Numbered from the stretch's first letter, positions 26,111 to 35,566 are shown. The stretch: 42,622 nucleotides of DNA from Mycobacterium sp. 852002-40037_SCH5390672 (GCF_001665875.1 NZ_LZTA01000125.1:1-42622); one strand, 5' to 3'. Notes: generated from the sequence alone by a model not told the origin. Translations and numbers: made by a program.

Positions 26111-27058
26111 GTGAGCCCACTGGCGATCGAGGTTGTCGGCCTCACGAAGACATTTGGCGGATCCACGCCTGCGCTAAACGGCGTTAGCTTTTCGGTTCCG
26201 GCCGGGACGGTATGCGGCCTGCTCGGCCACAATGGCGCGGGCAAAACGACCACTGTCAACGTCCTGTCCACGCTGATCCGCCCCACAGCAGGCCATGCCG
26301 TCATCAGCGGATTCGACATCGTTCGTCAGGCCGGCCAAGTGAGGGCGAGCATCGGGATGGCCGGCCAGTTCACCGGGATGGACCCTTTCCTCACCGGGCG
26401 GGAGAACCTGGTGCTATTCGGCAGGCTGCGTGGCCTGCGCCGCCAGAAGGCGAAGGCTCGTGCGGACGAGCTTCTCGAACAGTTCGACCTCGTCGGGGCG
26501 GCCGATCGGCGGGTGTCCACCTACTCCGGCGGCATGCGGCGTCGCGTCGACTTGGCTAGCGCCCTAGTGGTGCTGCCGAGGGTGCTTTTCCTCGATGAGC
26601 CGACGACCGGGCTGGACCCACGGAGCCGCCGTGCCATGTGGTCGCTGGTGAGCTCGTTGGCCCTGCAGGGAGTCACCGTGTTGCTGACCACGCAGTACCT
26701 GGAAGAGGCTGACGTGCTGAGCGATTCGATCGTGGTCATCGACCACGGCCAGGTGATCGCCAGCGGCACGGCCGAGGACCTCAAGCGCAGGGTGGGCTCT
26801 AGCTATTGTCAGGTGACCCCGGCTAATCCGGCCGACCTGCCTCAGATCGCGGCGGCGCTGAGTGGGCTCGAAGGAACCGATATCGACACCGAAATGAATT
26901 TCGTGTCGGTGCCCGCCCCCGACGGGGTGACCACACTGGGTGAGGTGTTTAGACGGGTCGATGCACTCGGCATCGAACTCATCGACATCTCGCTGCGCAA
27001 ACCCTCGCTCGACGAGGCATTCCTGCATCTCACCGAGCGGACCGCTGTACGACCATGA
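26111..27058 (+). CDS. ABC transporter ATPase, DrrA family
   Basis: 315 residues. Walker A is GHNGAGKTT (39-47), the signature is YSGGM (138-142, Tyr-Ser in place of Leu-Ser) and Walker B is VLFLDEP (158-164). The C-terminal extension of about 90 residues is typical of DrrA/daunorubicin-resistance ATPases. In mycobacteria, DrrA proteins power export of complex lipids such as phthiocerol dimycocerosate, and related transporters occur in glycolipid loci. The start is GTG 26111. The stop overlaps the next start by four bases (ATGA), so the three transporter genes form a coupled operon. The substrate is inferred from context only. Confidence 0.93.
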   Translation: MSPLAIEVVGLTKTFGGSTPALNGVSFSVPAGTVCGLLGHNGAGKTTTVNVLSTLIRPTAGHAVISGFDIVRQAGQVRASIGMAGQFTGMDPFLTGRENLVLFGRLRGLRRQKAKARADELLEQFDLVGAADRRVSTYSGGMRRRVDLASALVVLPRVLFLDEPTTGLDPRSRRAMWSLVSSLALQGVTVLLTTQYLEEADVLSDSIVVIDHGQVIASGTAEDLKRRVGSSYCQVTPANPADLPQIAAALSGLEGTDIDTEMNFVSVPAPDGVTTLGEVFRRVDALGIELIDISLRKPSLDEAFLHLTERTAVRP

Positions 27059-27795
27059 CCGCCCTAGGCGCCCTGACCGAACGTGCGCTTCGCGCCGCTG
27101 CGCGTGACGGCGGGCTGATGTTCGAGATTTTCTCGCCCGTCGGATATCTGGTCGGCTTTTCCCTGGCGCTGCACGGCCTAGTCGACACCGGACATATCAG
27201 CTATTCGCAGTACTTGGTCCCTGCGGTCGCCATCCAGGCAGTGGTTATGGTCGCAATGCTCACCGCGGACCGCGCAGCACGCGATCACCTGCATGGGCTG
27301 GGGGAACGGTTGAGGACGCTGCCGATCGCCGCGGCAGTCCCGGTGAGTGCTCGAATAGTGGCGACCCTGGTCCGGGCTGCGCTGGCCCTGGCGGTGGCGA
27401 TCGCCGCTGGCTACGCATTCGGATTCCGGATGACCGGCGGAGTGGCCTACGCATTGGCCTTTGTCCTCATCGCGTTGCTGCTGGGCCTAGCCGTGGCGCT
27501 GGGCGCCGACGCGCTGGGTTCGAGTACCAGCAGTCCCCAAGGGACCAGCCACGTACTGTTCGTACCCCAGCTGTTGCTATTCATGCTGTCGACCGGCATC
27601 GCCCCTGAGAGCACCTTTCCCGGATGGTTGCGCCCGTACGTACGTAACCAACCGCTGTCATTGGTCGCCGAAACACTGCGCGGATTGGGCTCCGGTCATG
27701 TGGCGCTCGGCAATTTGGCGGCCAGCCTGGCGTGGTGCGTGGGGATGGTGCTGGTATTCGGCGCGATCACGCTGTGGCTGCAGAGGCGAAGCTAG
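27055..27795 (+). CDS. ABC-2 type permease, DrrB-like
   Basis: 246 residues, with about six hydrophobic spans (near 20-40, 45-65, 95-125, 135-160, 175-195 and 220-243). This is the ABC-2 membrane component of a lipid or drug exporter. It overlaps the ATPase gene by four bases and the next permease gene by one base (TAGTG). It has the loop PYVRNQPLSLVAETLRGL between the last spans, a motif also seen, slightly changed, in the next protein, so the two permeases probably form a heterodimer driven by the upstream ATPase. Confidence 0.9.
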   Translation: MTALGALTERALRAAARDGGLMFEIFSPVGYLVGFSLALHGLVDTGHISYSQYLVPAVAIQAVVMVAMLTADRAARDHLHGLGERLRTLPIAAAVPVSARIVATLVRAALALAVAIAAGYAFGFRMTGGVAYALAFVLIALLLGLAVALGADALGSSTSSPQGTSHVLFVPQLLLFMLSTGIAPESTFPGWLRPYVRNQPLSLVAETLRGLGSGHVALGNLAASLAWCVGMVLVFGAITLWLQRRS

Positions 27796-28586
27796 TGGTA
27801 CACCAGGCCCCGTCGCGAGGCTCGCTGTTAATCCAGAGCTGGGTGCAAGCCGGCCGACTGCTTACCGAGTGGCGGCGCGAGCGAACGGTGCTGGTGGGAT
27901 CCCTGATCGTCCCTGTCTGCCTCTTGCTCGTTTACGTCGTGGTACTGGACGAGCGGGTGCATAAGCTCACCGGCGTGGAGAGCGTTTACGGTCTGGTCCC
28001 GGTGTGTGCGGTGCTGTCGGGAGTGTTTGGCTCCCTCAGCACTTCGCTCGGCATCGCGATGGAGCGCGATTCCGGACTGCTAAGCCGGATGTGGGTGCTG
28101 CCCGTACACCGGGCAAGCGCGCTAACCGGCCGGTTGACCGCGGAGGCCGTGCGCGCTCTCATCGGAACGATCCTGATCACCGCGATCGGACTCGGGATGG
28201 GCCTGCGCTTCACGCATGGCTGGGCCACGATAGTGGTGTATGTCCTGATCCCTCCGGTCGTGGTCGTCGGTTTCACGGCATTGGTCATGGCAATCGCCAT
28301 CCGTACCAATGGTGTCGCCCTCATGACCTGGCTGGCGGCCGGGACCGTTGCCCTTGCATTCCTCAATCCCGGCACTACGCCGATCAACATGTTTCCCGAT
28401 CGGCTTCGGCCGTTCGTTCGTACACAACCGATGTCTGCACCCATTGAGGCGATGTGGGGACTGGCCCACGGTGGGCCGTTGTCGTGGCCCCTGGCACTAA
28501 CTCTCCTCTGGACGCTCGTGCTGTTCGCGGTATCAATCCCCATCGCCGTCCGGGGCTACCGGAGCGCCGCAGAGTCCAGCGCGTGA
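27795..28586 (+). CDS. ABC-2 type permease, DrrC-like
   Basis: 263 residues from GTG 27795, which shares its G with the TAG stop of the preceding gene. About six membrane spans are visible, and the loop PFVRTQPMSAPIEAMWGL parallels PYVRNQPLSLVAETLRGL of the partner. It is the second membrane half of the DrrABC-like exporter. The open frame extends further upstream, but that would overlap the partner by 60 bases, so the coupled GTG is preferred. Confidence 0.9.
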   Translation: MVHQAPSRGSLLIQSWVQAGRLLTEWRRERTVLVGSLIVPVCLLLVYVVVLDERVHKLTGVESVYGLVPVCAVLSGVFGSLSTSLGIAMERDSGLLSRMWVLPVHRASALTGRLTAEAVRALIGTILITAIGLGMGLRFTHGWATIVVYVLIPPVVVVGFTALVMAIAIRTNGVALMTWLAAGTVALAFLNPGTTPINMFPDRLRPFVRTQPMSAPIEAMWGLAHGGPLSWPLALTLLWTLVLFAVSIPIAVRGYRSAAESSA

Positions 28587-28982
28587 GCCGTCTTCGGCAC
28601 ACCGTCCCTGCTCAGCTGTTCGGCCGCAAGATCCTGCGTTGACGCGGATTGCCTTGCGGCGGCCCGTTTTTGCGTGATTGCGCTGACCACTGTCGGTGTA
28701 ACTCTTCGTCGAGTCTCTGCCGGGTAGAACGCACGGAGTCCAGCGGTTCGAACGAGACGATGCGTGTTCGCGATGAAAGACCTTTTCGTTGTCGTGTTGG
28801 GCGGCTTCCTGCACGTAACCTGCCACAGCCGTATGGCGCCAGGCATAACTCTCGCGGCGCTGGACCAGTCTCGATCATCAGTCTGATTTGAACGCCGCGC
28901 GCGGGGCGCGTGTTTATCTACGTTCGCGTAAACTCCCCGTGTCAGACAAAGCTGCGGTGACTTACACGGTCTACGGGGGCCG
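28587..28982. other. Gene-free stretch with a UUCG-loop hairpin
   Basis: No convincing gene is seen. Near the end, at 28912-28933, GTTT...ACG pairs with CGTAAAC around a TTCG loop with a short bulge, about 50 bases before the sulfotransferase start. This could shape the leader mRNA of that gene. Open frames on the minus strand here have no SD and no recognisable content. Confidence 0.35.
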
Positions 28983-30038
28983 ATGATTGAAAGGGCTCAG
29001 ATTCGGATGAATCTTGACCGTGGAGCTAGATCCGACAAGATCGTTGGCAACTTTCGAGGCGTCGTGGATAACACCGCCGGCTCTAGGGATGCTAACCGCC
29101 CGGTAGTCCTATTCGTATTGGGTACGCAGCGTTCCGGAACCTCGGCGATCACCCGGGTTCTCTCACTTTGCGGTGGCACGCTCCCCCCTGGCATGTTGGG
29201 TGCCGATGCTGGCAACCCACGTGGCAACTGGGAGCCGCGCAAAGCCATCGGCATCAACGAAGCAATTTTGCATCGTCATGGCAGCGCCTGGTTCGACCCT
29301 TCAGTGGCCTTGCTGGAGGACGGGGCATTGGGCCCCGACGAAAAAGCGGCTTGCGTCGCCGACATCAGCGCTTATCTCAAGACGATGCCGCCTGCACCGC
29401 TCGTGGTCATCAAGGATCCCCGGATAACGACCCTTTCTGACCTGTGGTTCGAAGCCGCGAGTCTGGCCGGACTCGATGTCGCGGCCCTGATTGCGGTGCG
29501 CCACCCACAGGAGGTTATAGCGTCGGTCGCGGCATCTTGGAAAATCTCGCCGGAACTCTCGAGTGCTCTGTGGCTCAAATACAACCTGCTGGCAGAGCGA
29601 AACACACGCGGTGTGCCACGCGTGTTCGTTGAGTACACCAACCTTCTCGATGACTGGCGCAGAGAGATGAAGCGGATTTCCACGGCGCTTCCCATCGATC
29701 TCGAGACCCGGGAAGAGGACGCGATCGACGAGTTCCTCACACCCGACCTTCGGCGCCAGCGAAACTACGGACCGGTGATAGAGCGTTTCGGCACGGACTG
29801 GATCTCCGCCTCCTACGGTGCACTGTGTACGGCCGCGCGAGACGATTCGCCTGACGTGGCCACACTGGATCGCGTTTTCGACGCGTATCAGGCGAGTGAA
29901 CACGATTTTCGGGCAGCGTTCGAGGATTACCACAGCCGCTCGAAGAGCGTGCAGTCGCGAATCTTCCGGCCGGCTATCGTGAAGCCCGCCATCGAGCTTG
30001 TGGCGATGATTCACCGGCGCAGGGGAACGTGGGCTTAG
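28983..30038 (+). CDS. Sulfotransferase family protein
   Basis: 351 residues, cytoplasmic. The 5'-phosphosulfate-binding loop is visible as FVLGTQRSGTSAITRVL (47-56 core), and a 3'-phosphate-binding type segment as RHPQEVIASVAASW (173-186). A KDPRI motif lies near 144-148. These are signatures of PAPS-dependent sulfotransferases, which move a sulfo group to a hydroxyl of a carbohydrate or lipid. Mycobacteria sulfate trehalose (Stf0), and sulfated GPLs are known in some species, so a sulfated glycoconjugate is plausible. Members of this broad family can have other roles. The gene stands alone on the plus strand, separated by 396 bases from the transporter and convergent with the glycosyltransferase that follows. 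Confidence 0.82.
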   Translation: MIERAQIRMNLDRGARSDKIVGNFRGVVDNTAGSRDANRPVVLFVLGTQRSGTSAITRVLSLCGGTLPPGMLGADAGNPRGNWEPRKAIGINEAILHRHGSAWFDPSVALLEDGALGPDEKAACVADISAYLKTMPPAPLVVIKDPRITTLSDLWFEAASLAGLDVAALIAVRHPQEVIASVAASWKISPELSSALWLKYNLLAERNTRGVPRVFVEYTNLLDDWRREMKRISTALPIDLETREEDAIDEFLTPDLRRQRNYGPVIERFGTDWISASYGALCTAARDDSPDVATLDRVFDAYQASEHDFRAAFEDYHSRSKSVQSRIFRPAIVKPAIELVAMIHRRRGTWA

Positions 30039-30218
30039 GTCATCCGGGTTCTCGCCGCCGCGGCGGCGTCCTTGTTTCCCGAAGTTGTATGCGCGAGTTC
30101 GGTTCAAGCAGCGCGCTTTACGTGTTAGGGCGCAACGACTTTCATCCGGCAGCCAAGCCGACGCCGAGTATCAGAGGCCGCCGGAGCGCCACCGACACCG
30201 ATCACACGCAGTCGCCGG

Positions 30219-31502
30219 TCAGGAAAATCGCCTCGAGCGGGCGAAGTTTTCAACCAGATCGGCAGTGTTGGAAATGGTTTCGGCAGGCTTGGTCATCCGG
30301 CCGGCGAGCTCTCGGGCGCGGATCGCGTAGTCGGGTGCGAGAATCTGGCGCAGGTCTGCGACGAGCGACTCGCGGGTAGTCGTTGAAAAGCGCCGGGACG
30401 TGCCGACCTTCAACCGTTTGAACTGAGCCCCCCAGATTGGTTGATCGGGCATCGTCCAGAGAATCAGCGTGGGAACCCCCGCGCGCAGGCTTGCGGCTGT
30501 GGTGCCCGCCCCGCCGTGGTGAACCACCGCGCGGCAGGCGGGGAAAGTTGCCGCGTAGTTCACTGCGCCTACCACCTTGACGTGCTCGAAATGGGGGACG
30601 TCACGGAAGTCGGTCCAGCCGGAGCAAATCAATGCCCGTTCGCCTAATTCCGCGCATGCGCTAGCGATCATTTCAACTGTCGCGGAGGGGGATTCGACCG
30701 CGAAGCTGCCAAAGCCGAAGCAGATCGGCGGTTTGTCCGCGGCGATCCAGGACGCGACCTCGTCGTCGGCTCCCGTGGTCAACTCCATTGTGAGCGGTCC
30801 GACGAAGGGCCGTTGACCATTCCATTTCGCCCACTCGGCTGCCAGGCCGGGGAAGCAAATCTCGTCGTACGCTTGGATTTCCAGCGCTCCGCTTTCTGCG
30901 AGGCGTCGCCAAGAGGTGCCTTTCGCCTTCGGCAGGCCTAGTTCGCGGCGCTGAAGATCATCGAGTTTCTTGGTCAGGAGATGCCAAGTCGCCAAGCCCA
31001 TCGCCGTCATTCCGAAGCGGATTAACGGCGGAGGTAGTGTCCCAATGAGTTGCCCGTTGGGTCTGATCGGGAAGAAGTGCAGCGTGGCAAACGGGATGTC
31101 GTAGTATTCCGCGACGTTGGCGGCGGCTTGTTCGAAATTGAGGCCGGTCAGCAGCAGGTCGGCGTCTTGCGCCAACGACTTCAAAGTCGTGTTCATATGC
31201 ACCCACAGTTCGGCGACCGGGTCCCACAGCCCGTGCCACGCTGCCCGCAGTTCGTCGAGCTTCCAGAACTTGTGGAAGATCAACGTCCAGAATTCGCGGT
31301 TCGCTTCGAGGCCCTCTTGGAGGCCGTCCGGCGTGTCGAGCCCATAGGCGACCGCCGTAAGGCCAGTGGACTCGACAAAGCTCACCAGGTTGGGCGGGAC
31401 GGCAATGCGCACATCGTGCCCTCTACGCAGCAGTTCGCGACCGACAGCGACCGAGGGCTCGATGTCTCCGCGAGTGCCAAAGCTTGCCAGAGCAAACTTC
31501 AT
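30219..31502 (-). CDS. GT1 glycosyltransferase, GPL Gtf / Rv1526c type
   Basis: 427 residues. The N-terminus KFALASFGTRGDIEPSVAVG is the acceptor-domain signature of mycobacterial GtfA/Rv1524/Rv1526c enzymes. The C-terminal donor-binding motif is VHHGGAGTTAASLRAGVPTL. The family transfers deoxysugars such as rhamnose or 6-deoxytalose from NDP donors to glycopeptidolipids, phenolic glycolipids or vancomycin-type aglycones. It is a close paralogue of the gene at 37927-39195 (shared PPICFGFGS, GERALIC and MELTT segments). The start is ATG 31502. It is convergent with the sulfotransferase; the 180-base gap contains a 16-base perfect palindrome (CGCCGCCGCGGCGGCG near 30055). The sugar is unknown. 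Confidence 0.92.
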   Translation of the reverse strand: MKFALASFGTRGDIEPSVAVGRELLRRGHDVRIAVPPNLVSFVESTGLTAVAYGLDTPDGLQEGLEANREFWTLIFHKFWKLDELRAAWHGLWDPVAELWVHMNTTLKSLAQDADLLLTGLNFEQAAANVAEYYDIPFATLHFFPIRPNGQLIGTLPPPLIRFGMTAMGLATWHLLTKKLDDLQRRELGLPKAKGTSWRRLAESGALEIQAYDEICFPGLAAEWAKWNGQRPFVGPLTMELTTGADDEVASWIAADKPPICFGFGSFAVESPSATVEMIASACAELGERALICSGWTDFRDVPHFEHVKVVGAVNYAATFPACRAVVHHGGAGTTAASLRAGVPTLILWTMPDQPIWGAQFKRLKVGTSRRFSTTTRESLVADLRQILAPDYAIRARELAGRMTKPAETISNTADLVENFARSRRFS

Positions 31503-31878
31503 GAGAATCCCACCCTTTTCACTCCATACCGCCGAAGTTCTGCGCCATCATGACATCCGAGGCATCTTCGGCGCAGCTTATTGAGCAGTGTCGTAGGTCG
31601 TTTCGGCACGGGTCCTGGGAAGCGGCCCTGTCAAACTAGTGCGGTTTCGCGAGATGCTGTTCGTTAGGCAGAGCTGTTTGGACCTTGTGGCTGTGTTGAT
31701 TGGGTTACGTTACTGATATGGATAGGTCCGACGGTCATCGGGTTACCTGTGATGGCGGAGCTAGGGTCGAGGTTTGGTATGCCCGCCAGACATCGACGCG
31801 ATACGCGCAGACGAGACGGATCTTCTGCACGCAGGCGTGCTTTCTGTTAGATTCGCTCGTTTCGGAAAGGGTTGTCAG
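31503..31878. other. Divergent promoter region with long inverted repeat
   Basis: This gap separates two divergent genes. CGCCGAAG (31530-31537) and CTTCGGCG (31566-31573) form an eight-base inverted repeat with 28 bases between, close to the glycosyltransferase start; TGCGCC/GGCGCA repeats lie inside it. A TTGATT followed after a normal interval by a TATGGA-like box (about 31698-31725) could be a promoter for the plus-strand genes. No gene is seen. Confidence 0.35.
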
Positions 31879-32586
31879 ATGAACCGGATCAAGGCCGTGA
31901 GGCGGGCGCTCGACGATCGGTCGAGCCGCGTCTATCTGGAGATCGGCGTCTCACGCGGGACGGCGTTCCGGCGCATCGCGGCCGAGGAGAAGATCGCCGT
32001 TGACCCGGCGTTCAAGCTCTCGGCGCGTACGCGGCGGCGCGCTGACGCGAAAGCTAGCGCGACCCACTATTTCGAGACGACTAGCGACGCCTTTTTCGCG
32101 AACGAGACAGCTTTCCTCAAGCAACGTCGCATCGACGTCGCGCTGATCGACGGCCTGCACACCTACGGGCAGGTCGTTCTCGACGTCGAAAACACTTTGC
32201 GGTATTTGCGCGACGACGGGGTTATTTTTCTGCACGACTGCAACCCCACGCGGGCATCGGTCGCGTGTCCGGCAGACTCGTACGCCGACTTTCGTAGGCA
32301 GAACCGCTGGTGGGAGATCGACTGGAGTGGTGACGTCTGGAAGGCGATCGTCTACCTGCGCAGCACTCGGCAGGATCTGCGGATTGCGGTGCTCGACTGT
32401 GACTGGGGCGTGGGCATCGTACAAAAGGGAACTCCGGAATCACGACTGTCCTACTCGCCGGCGGAGATAGAAGCGCTCAGTTACGCGGATCTGGCCGCCG
32501 AGCGTGAACGGCTGCTCAATCTAAAGCCGCCCGCATATCTTGACCAATTGCTGGCCTCAGAGCGCCGGATCTCCTCCAGTTCGTGA
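31879..32586 (+). CDS. Class I SAM-dependent methyltransferase (Methyltransf_24-like)
   Basis: 235 residues from ATG 31879, chosen because GGAAAGG lies eight bases upstream; the frame is open earlier without an SD. Motif I is YLEIGVSRGTAF (19-30), with an acidic residue in AVDPAF. The later VALIDGLHTYGQV and GVIFLHDCNP segments are typical of methyltransferases of this group that act on sugars or small polar groups. It overlaps the next gene by four bases (GTGA), so the two are co-translated and may act on the same sugar. Likely role: O-methylation in glycolipid assembly (inferred). Confidence 0.8.
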   Translation: MNRIKAVRRALDDRSSRVYLEIGVSRGTAFRRIAAEEKIAVDPAFKLSARTRRRADAKASATHYFETTSDAFFANETAFLKQRRIDVALIDGLHTYGQVVLDVENTLRYLRDDGVIFLHDCNPTRASVACPADSYADFRRQNRWWEIDWSGDVWKAIVYLRSTRQDLRIAVLDCDWGVGIVQKGTPESRLSYSPAEIEALSYADLAAERERLLNLKPPAYLDQLLASERRISSSS

Positions 32587-33572
32587 AGGCCAAGCTACGG
32601 ATCGGCATTCTCGGCGCAGCCCGTATCGCTCCCTTGGCGCTCATCAACCCGGCCCAGGACAACGCCGAAGTCGTTGTTGCCGCAGTGGCCGCCCGCGATA
32701 CGTCTCGCGCTCAAGCTTTCGCCGTCAAACATGACATCGGCCGAATTCACGACGGTTACGACGCGCTGATCGTCGATCCAGAAGTGGACGCCATCTACAA
32801 CCCGCTTCCAAACGCTTTGCACGGCAAGTGGACCCAAGCTGCGCTTGCCGCGGGGAAACACGTGCTGTGTGAAAAGCCGTTCACTGCCAATGCCGTCGAG
32901 GCCCGCGAAATCGCCGACCTGGCCGCGAAGTCAGACCGGGTCGTGATGGAGGCACTCCATTATCGCTACCACCCATTGACTTTGGGCGTCGAGGAGATCA
33001 TCGCCTCGGGGGAGTTGGGCAAGTTGAAGCGGGTGGAGGCGACCCTGTGCTTTCCGCTGCCGAAGTTCTCCGACATCCGCTACGACTACTCATTAGCCGG
33101 CGGGGCGACAATGGATGCCGGATGTTATGCCGTCGATATGGTTCGTACATTCGGCGGTTCAACGCCGGAAGTCGTTTCGGCACAGGCGAAATTGCGTGAC
33201 CGTCAGGTGGACCGGGCTATGACGGCCGAGCTGCAATTCGACGCCGGGCATACGGGGCTGGTCCGCTGCTCGATGTGGTCCACCAATCTGTTGCAGATGA
33301 GCGCCAAGGTGATCGGCGATCGTGGTGAGCTGCGTGTGCTTAATCCGGTAATGCCGCAGTCTTTCCATCGGCTGTCAGTTCGGTCTGCCTACGGCAAACG
33401 AGCGGAACGCTTCCCACGCCGCCCTTCGTACGCATATCAACTCGATGCTTTTGTCGCCGCGGTGCTGCGGGGTGAACCGGTGAAGACAACACCGGAAGCC
33501 GCGATCGAGAACATGACCGTCATCGATGCGATCTATCGCGCTGCCGGACTTCCGCTCCGCCAGCCGGCTTAA
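32583..33572 (+). CDS. Gfo/Idh/MocA family NAD(P)-dependent oxidoreductase
   Basis: 329 residues. The Rossmann start is LRIGILGAARIAPLALI, and the EKP motif (97-99) carries the Lys conserved in this family. The C-terminal alpha/beta domain includes GGATMDAGCYAVDMVR, with the catalytic-region Asp and a downstream Tyr/His pattern. Such enzymes oxidise or reduce sugars, and in sugar pathways often form or reduce 3-keto intermediates. The GTG start is inside the stop of the upstream methyltransferase gene. A job in making a modified hexose or deoxyhexose is inferred from the context, not from residues that define the substrate. Confidence 0.9.
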   Translation: MKAKLRIGILGAARIAPLALINPAQDNAEVVVAAVAARDTSRAQAFAVKHDIGRIHDGYDALIVDPEVDAIYNPLPNALHGKWTQAALAAGKHVLCEKPFTANAVEAREIADLAAKSDRVVMEALHYRYHPLTLGVEEIIASGELGKLKRVEATLCFPLPKFSDIRYDYSLAGGATMDAGCYAVDMVRTFGGSTPEVVSAQAKLRDRQVDRAMTAELQFDAGHTGLVRCSMWSTNLLQMSAKVIGDRGELRVLNPVMPQSFHRLSVRSAYGKRAERFPRRPSYAYQLDAFVAAVLRGEPVKTTPEAAIENMTVIDAIYRAAGLPLRQPA

Positions 33573-33623
33573 GGCTGATCGCTTCGGCTAGTGGCGGCTT
33601 CCGACCACGGGCGTTGGCGGGTG

Positions 33624-35264
33624 TCAGGTAGCGAAGTGCGCCTGACTCACGTGCGCGGCCACTCGTAAGGCGTTGGCCGCGATCGTAAGGCTGGGGTTCA
33701 AGCCGGCGCTCGACGGGAAGAACGAGCTGTCCACCACATACAGGTTGTCGAGTTCGTGCGCCCGATTGTGCGGGTCCAGAACGCTCGATGTGGGATCGGT
33801 ACCGAAGCGACATGTGCCGCAGACGTGAGCCACGGCCTTATTGTCTTCCGCACCTCGCAGGGTGATCTTGCGGAAGGGTTCCAACACCTCTTTCAGTTGC
33901 TGCAAGAAGACCGCCCGGCGTTCGCTCTCGTTGGCGTGAAGACGATATTGAAGTCGCAGGCGCTGACGGCCGTCCGTGCTCGGCTGATCGGTTGGCAGGA
34001 CGCGGTTGTCCAGATAAGGGAGGTCTTCCATGATCGTCGCGAGCACCAGCCCGCCATTGAAGAACCGCTCATAGACCCGGCGTACCGCCGGGTTCATCAG
34101 ACGTAGCGCCCTGGCCCGCCACCCGGGGGTGCTGGTCAGAATTTCCATAGGCGCCATGGAGCCGAATGACTGCACGGTGCCGTATTTCTGGCCTTCCCAG
34201 AAATAGAAATCGTTCAGCCCGATCTCCTTATTGGCCCCTGTCATCCTCCGGCCGGGTTGCGGCCAGATCTCGACCAAGTCAACAAGATGACGCATCAGGT
34301 TGCGGCCCACCCAATCTGAGCCATTGGCCAGTCCGCGCGGCCAATCTGCCGAACGGGAATTGAGCAATAGCACGGGTGTGACCAGCGCACCGGCGGCTAA
34401 CACCACCACCTTGGCCTTCAGAGCCAGCGTCCCAACGCGACTCTCGCAGATCACGTGTCGGACTTGTGTGCGGTCCGCCTCCAGGCGCACGACCTGACAT
34501 TCTGGAAGCAGGTGTGCGCCGTGCTCAGTGACGGCGGGCAACACGCAGTTGCGGGCGGCGTCGTTTTTACACGATTGGTGGCAAAGGTAGCTCTGACAGG
34601 TAGAGCAACCTTCCGTGTAGTCACAGGCCATGGGCAGGTGGTAGGGATGCAAACCACGACCTGCCAGATAGTCGACCAACGGCTGGTTCTCTACCGAAAA
34701 TGGCGGTGGCGCAGGCAAGCCCGCCTCGGCGGCGCCCGGGCGCAGCGGGTCGGGCTGGCCCCGAACTCCCAGCAGCCGCTCGGCCGCGGCGTACCAGGTC
34801 CGCATCTCGTCGTAATTGATTGGCCACGCGTCTGGCACAGTGGAATCGCCGGGGTTGCGGAAGTGCTGGCGGGGAGTGAAGTCCTGAGGGAAAAACCGCT
34901 CGCAGACCATGCCATAGAGGGATGATGAACCGCCCGTCCCGCTGCCCAAGAATGGCACAAACCGGTGTGGGGAGCGCCCGCTTATGTCTTCGACCTCGTC
35001 GGTTGAGCGTCCAGAGCGGGCCAACACGTCGTAGTACGTCTCCGGGGAACGGCACGCCTTGGGTTCGGCCACTTCGGGCATCAATGAGCGGATCGTTCCA
35101 GGTGCCCCAGGAAGGGTTGAGCGACCCTTCTCGACGAACAGCACGCTTCGCCCCGAACGGGCCAGCGAGTAGCCGAACATCCCGCCGCCCATCCCGGTGC
35201 CAACGACGATCACGTCCCACACACGGCGTTCCGCCTCGCGCGCGTTCAGCTCACCGTCAGCCAA
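33624..35264 (-). CDS. GMC-type FAD oxidoreductase
   Basis: 546 residues from TTG 35264, which has GAGGA eight bases upstream; ATG 35330, in frame, is an alternative with a poor SD. The FAD-binding start is DVIVVGTGMGGGMFGYSLA (G22-x-G-x-x-G), followed by FVEKG. The GMC C-terminal part contains the catalytic His region AHVCGTCRFG and the Asn of SAGLNPSLTIAA. A Cys-rich segment (CSTCQSYLCHQSCKN) in the middle is unusual and could bind a metal or form disulfides. The family oxidises alcohols (cholesterol, choline, glucose) or sugars, reducing O2 or another acceptor. Here an alcohol or sugar oxidation during glycolipid assembly is possible. It is divergent from the acyltransferase gene. Confidence 0.85.
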   Translation of the reverse strand: MADGELNAREAERRVWDVIVVGTGMGGGMFGYSLARSGRSVLFVEKGRSTLPGAPGTIRSLMPEVAEPKACRSPETYYDVLARSGRSTDEVEDISGRSPHRFVPFLGSGTGGSSSLYGMVCERFFPQDFTPRQHFRNPGDSTVPDAWPINYDEMRTWYAAAERLLGVRGQPDPLRPGAAEAGLPAPPPFSVENQPLVDYLAGRGLHPYHLPMACDYTEGCSTCQSYLCHQSCKNDAARNCVLPAVTEHGAHLLPECQVVRLEADRTQVRHVICESRVGTLALKAKVVVLAAGALVTPVLLLNSRSADWPRGLANGSDWVGRNLMRHLVDLVEIWPQPGRRMTGANKEIGLNDFYFWEGQKYGTVQSFGSMAPMEILTSTPGWRARALRLMNPAVRRVYERFFNGGLVLATIMEDLPYLDNRVLPTDQPSTDGRQRLRLQYRLHANESERRAVFLQQLKEVLEPFRKITLRGAEDNKAVAHVCGTCRFGTDPTSSVLDPHNRAHELDNLYVVDSSFFPSSAGLNPSLTIAANALRVAAHVSQAHFAT

Positions 35265-35566
35265 AATCGAATTCCTCAGCGGATGATTGCCCAAGCTATG
35301 CCCCGTCTGGGCGAATCCCGACAGTACCATCTGCCATCGGCGTACAGGTGGAAGTTTCTGTCCCCGGCCAGATTTGCTACGAGCGGTCACCCGACTGTTG
35401 GCCGCTTTAGTGGCGCCGAGTCGAGCGCTGCCGGGCGACGACCCGTCGGTGAGTTGTGTAACGTGACGCCTGCACCACTGCGGACAGACCTCTTTTGCAG
35501 AACCGGTACGCGAGGCCCCCATGACTGCGCAACACTGGACGGGCAATCGGCGATAGGTGGAGACGC

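Noticed and set aside
28533..28878. Several minus-strand ORFs of 88-97 codons after the exporter
   Set aside because: Three frames are open at once, none has an SD or recognisable motif.
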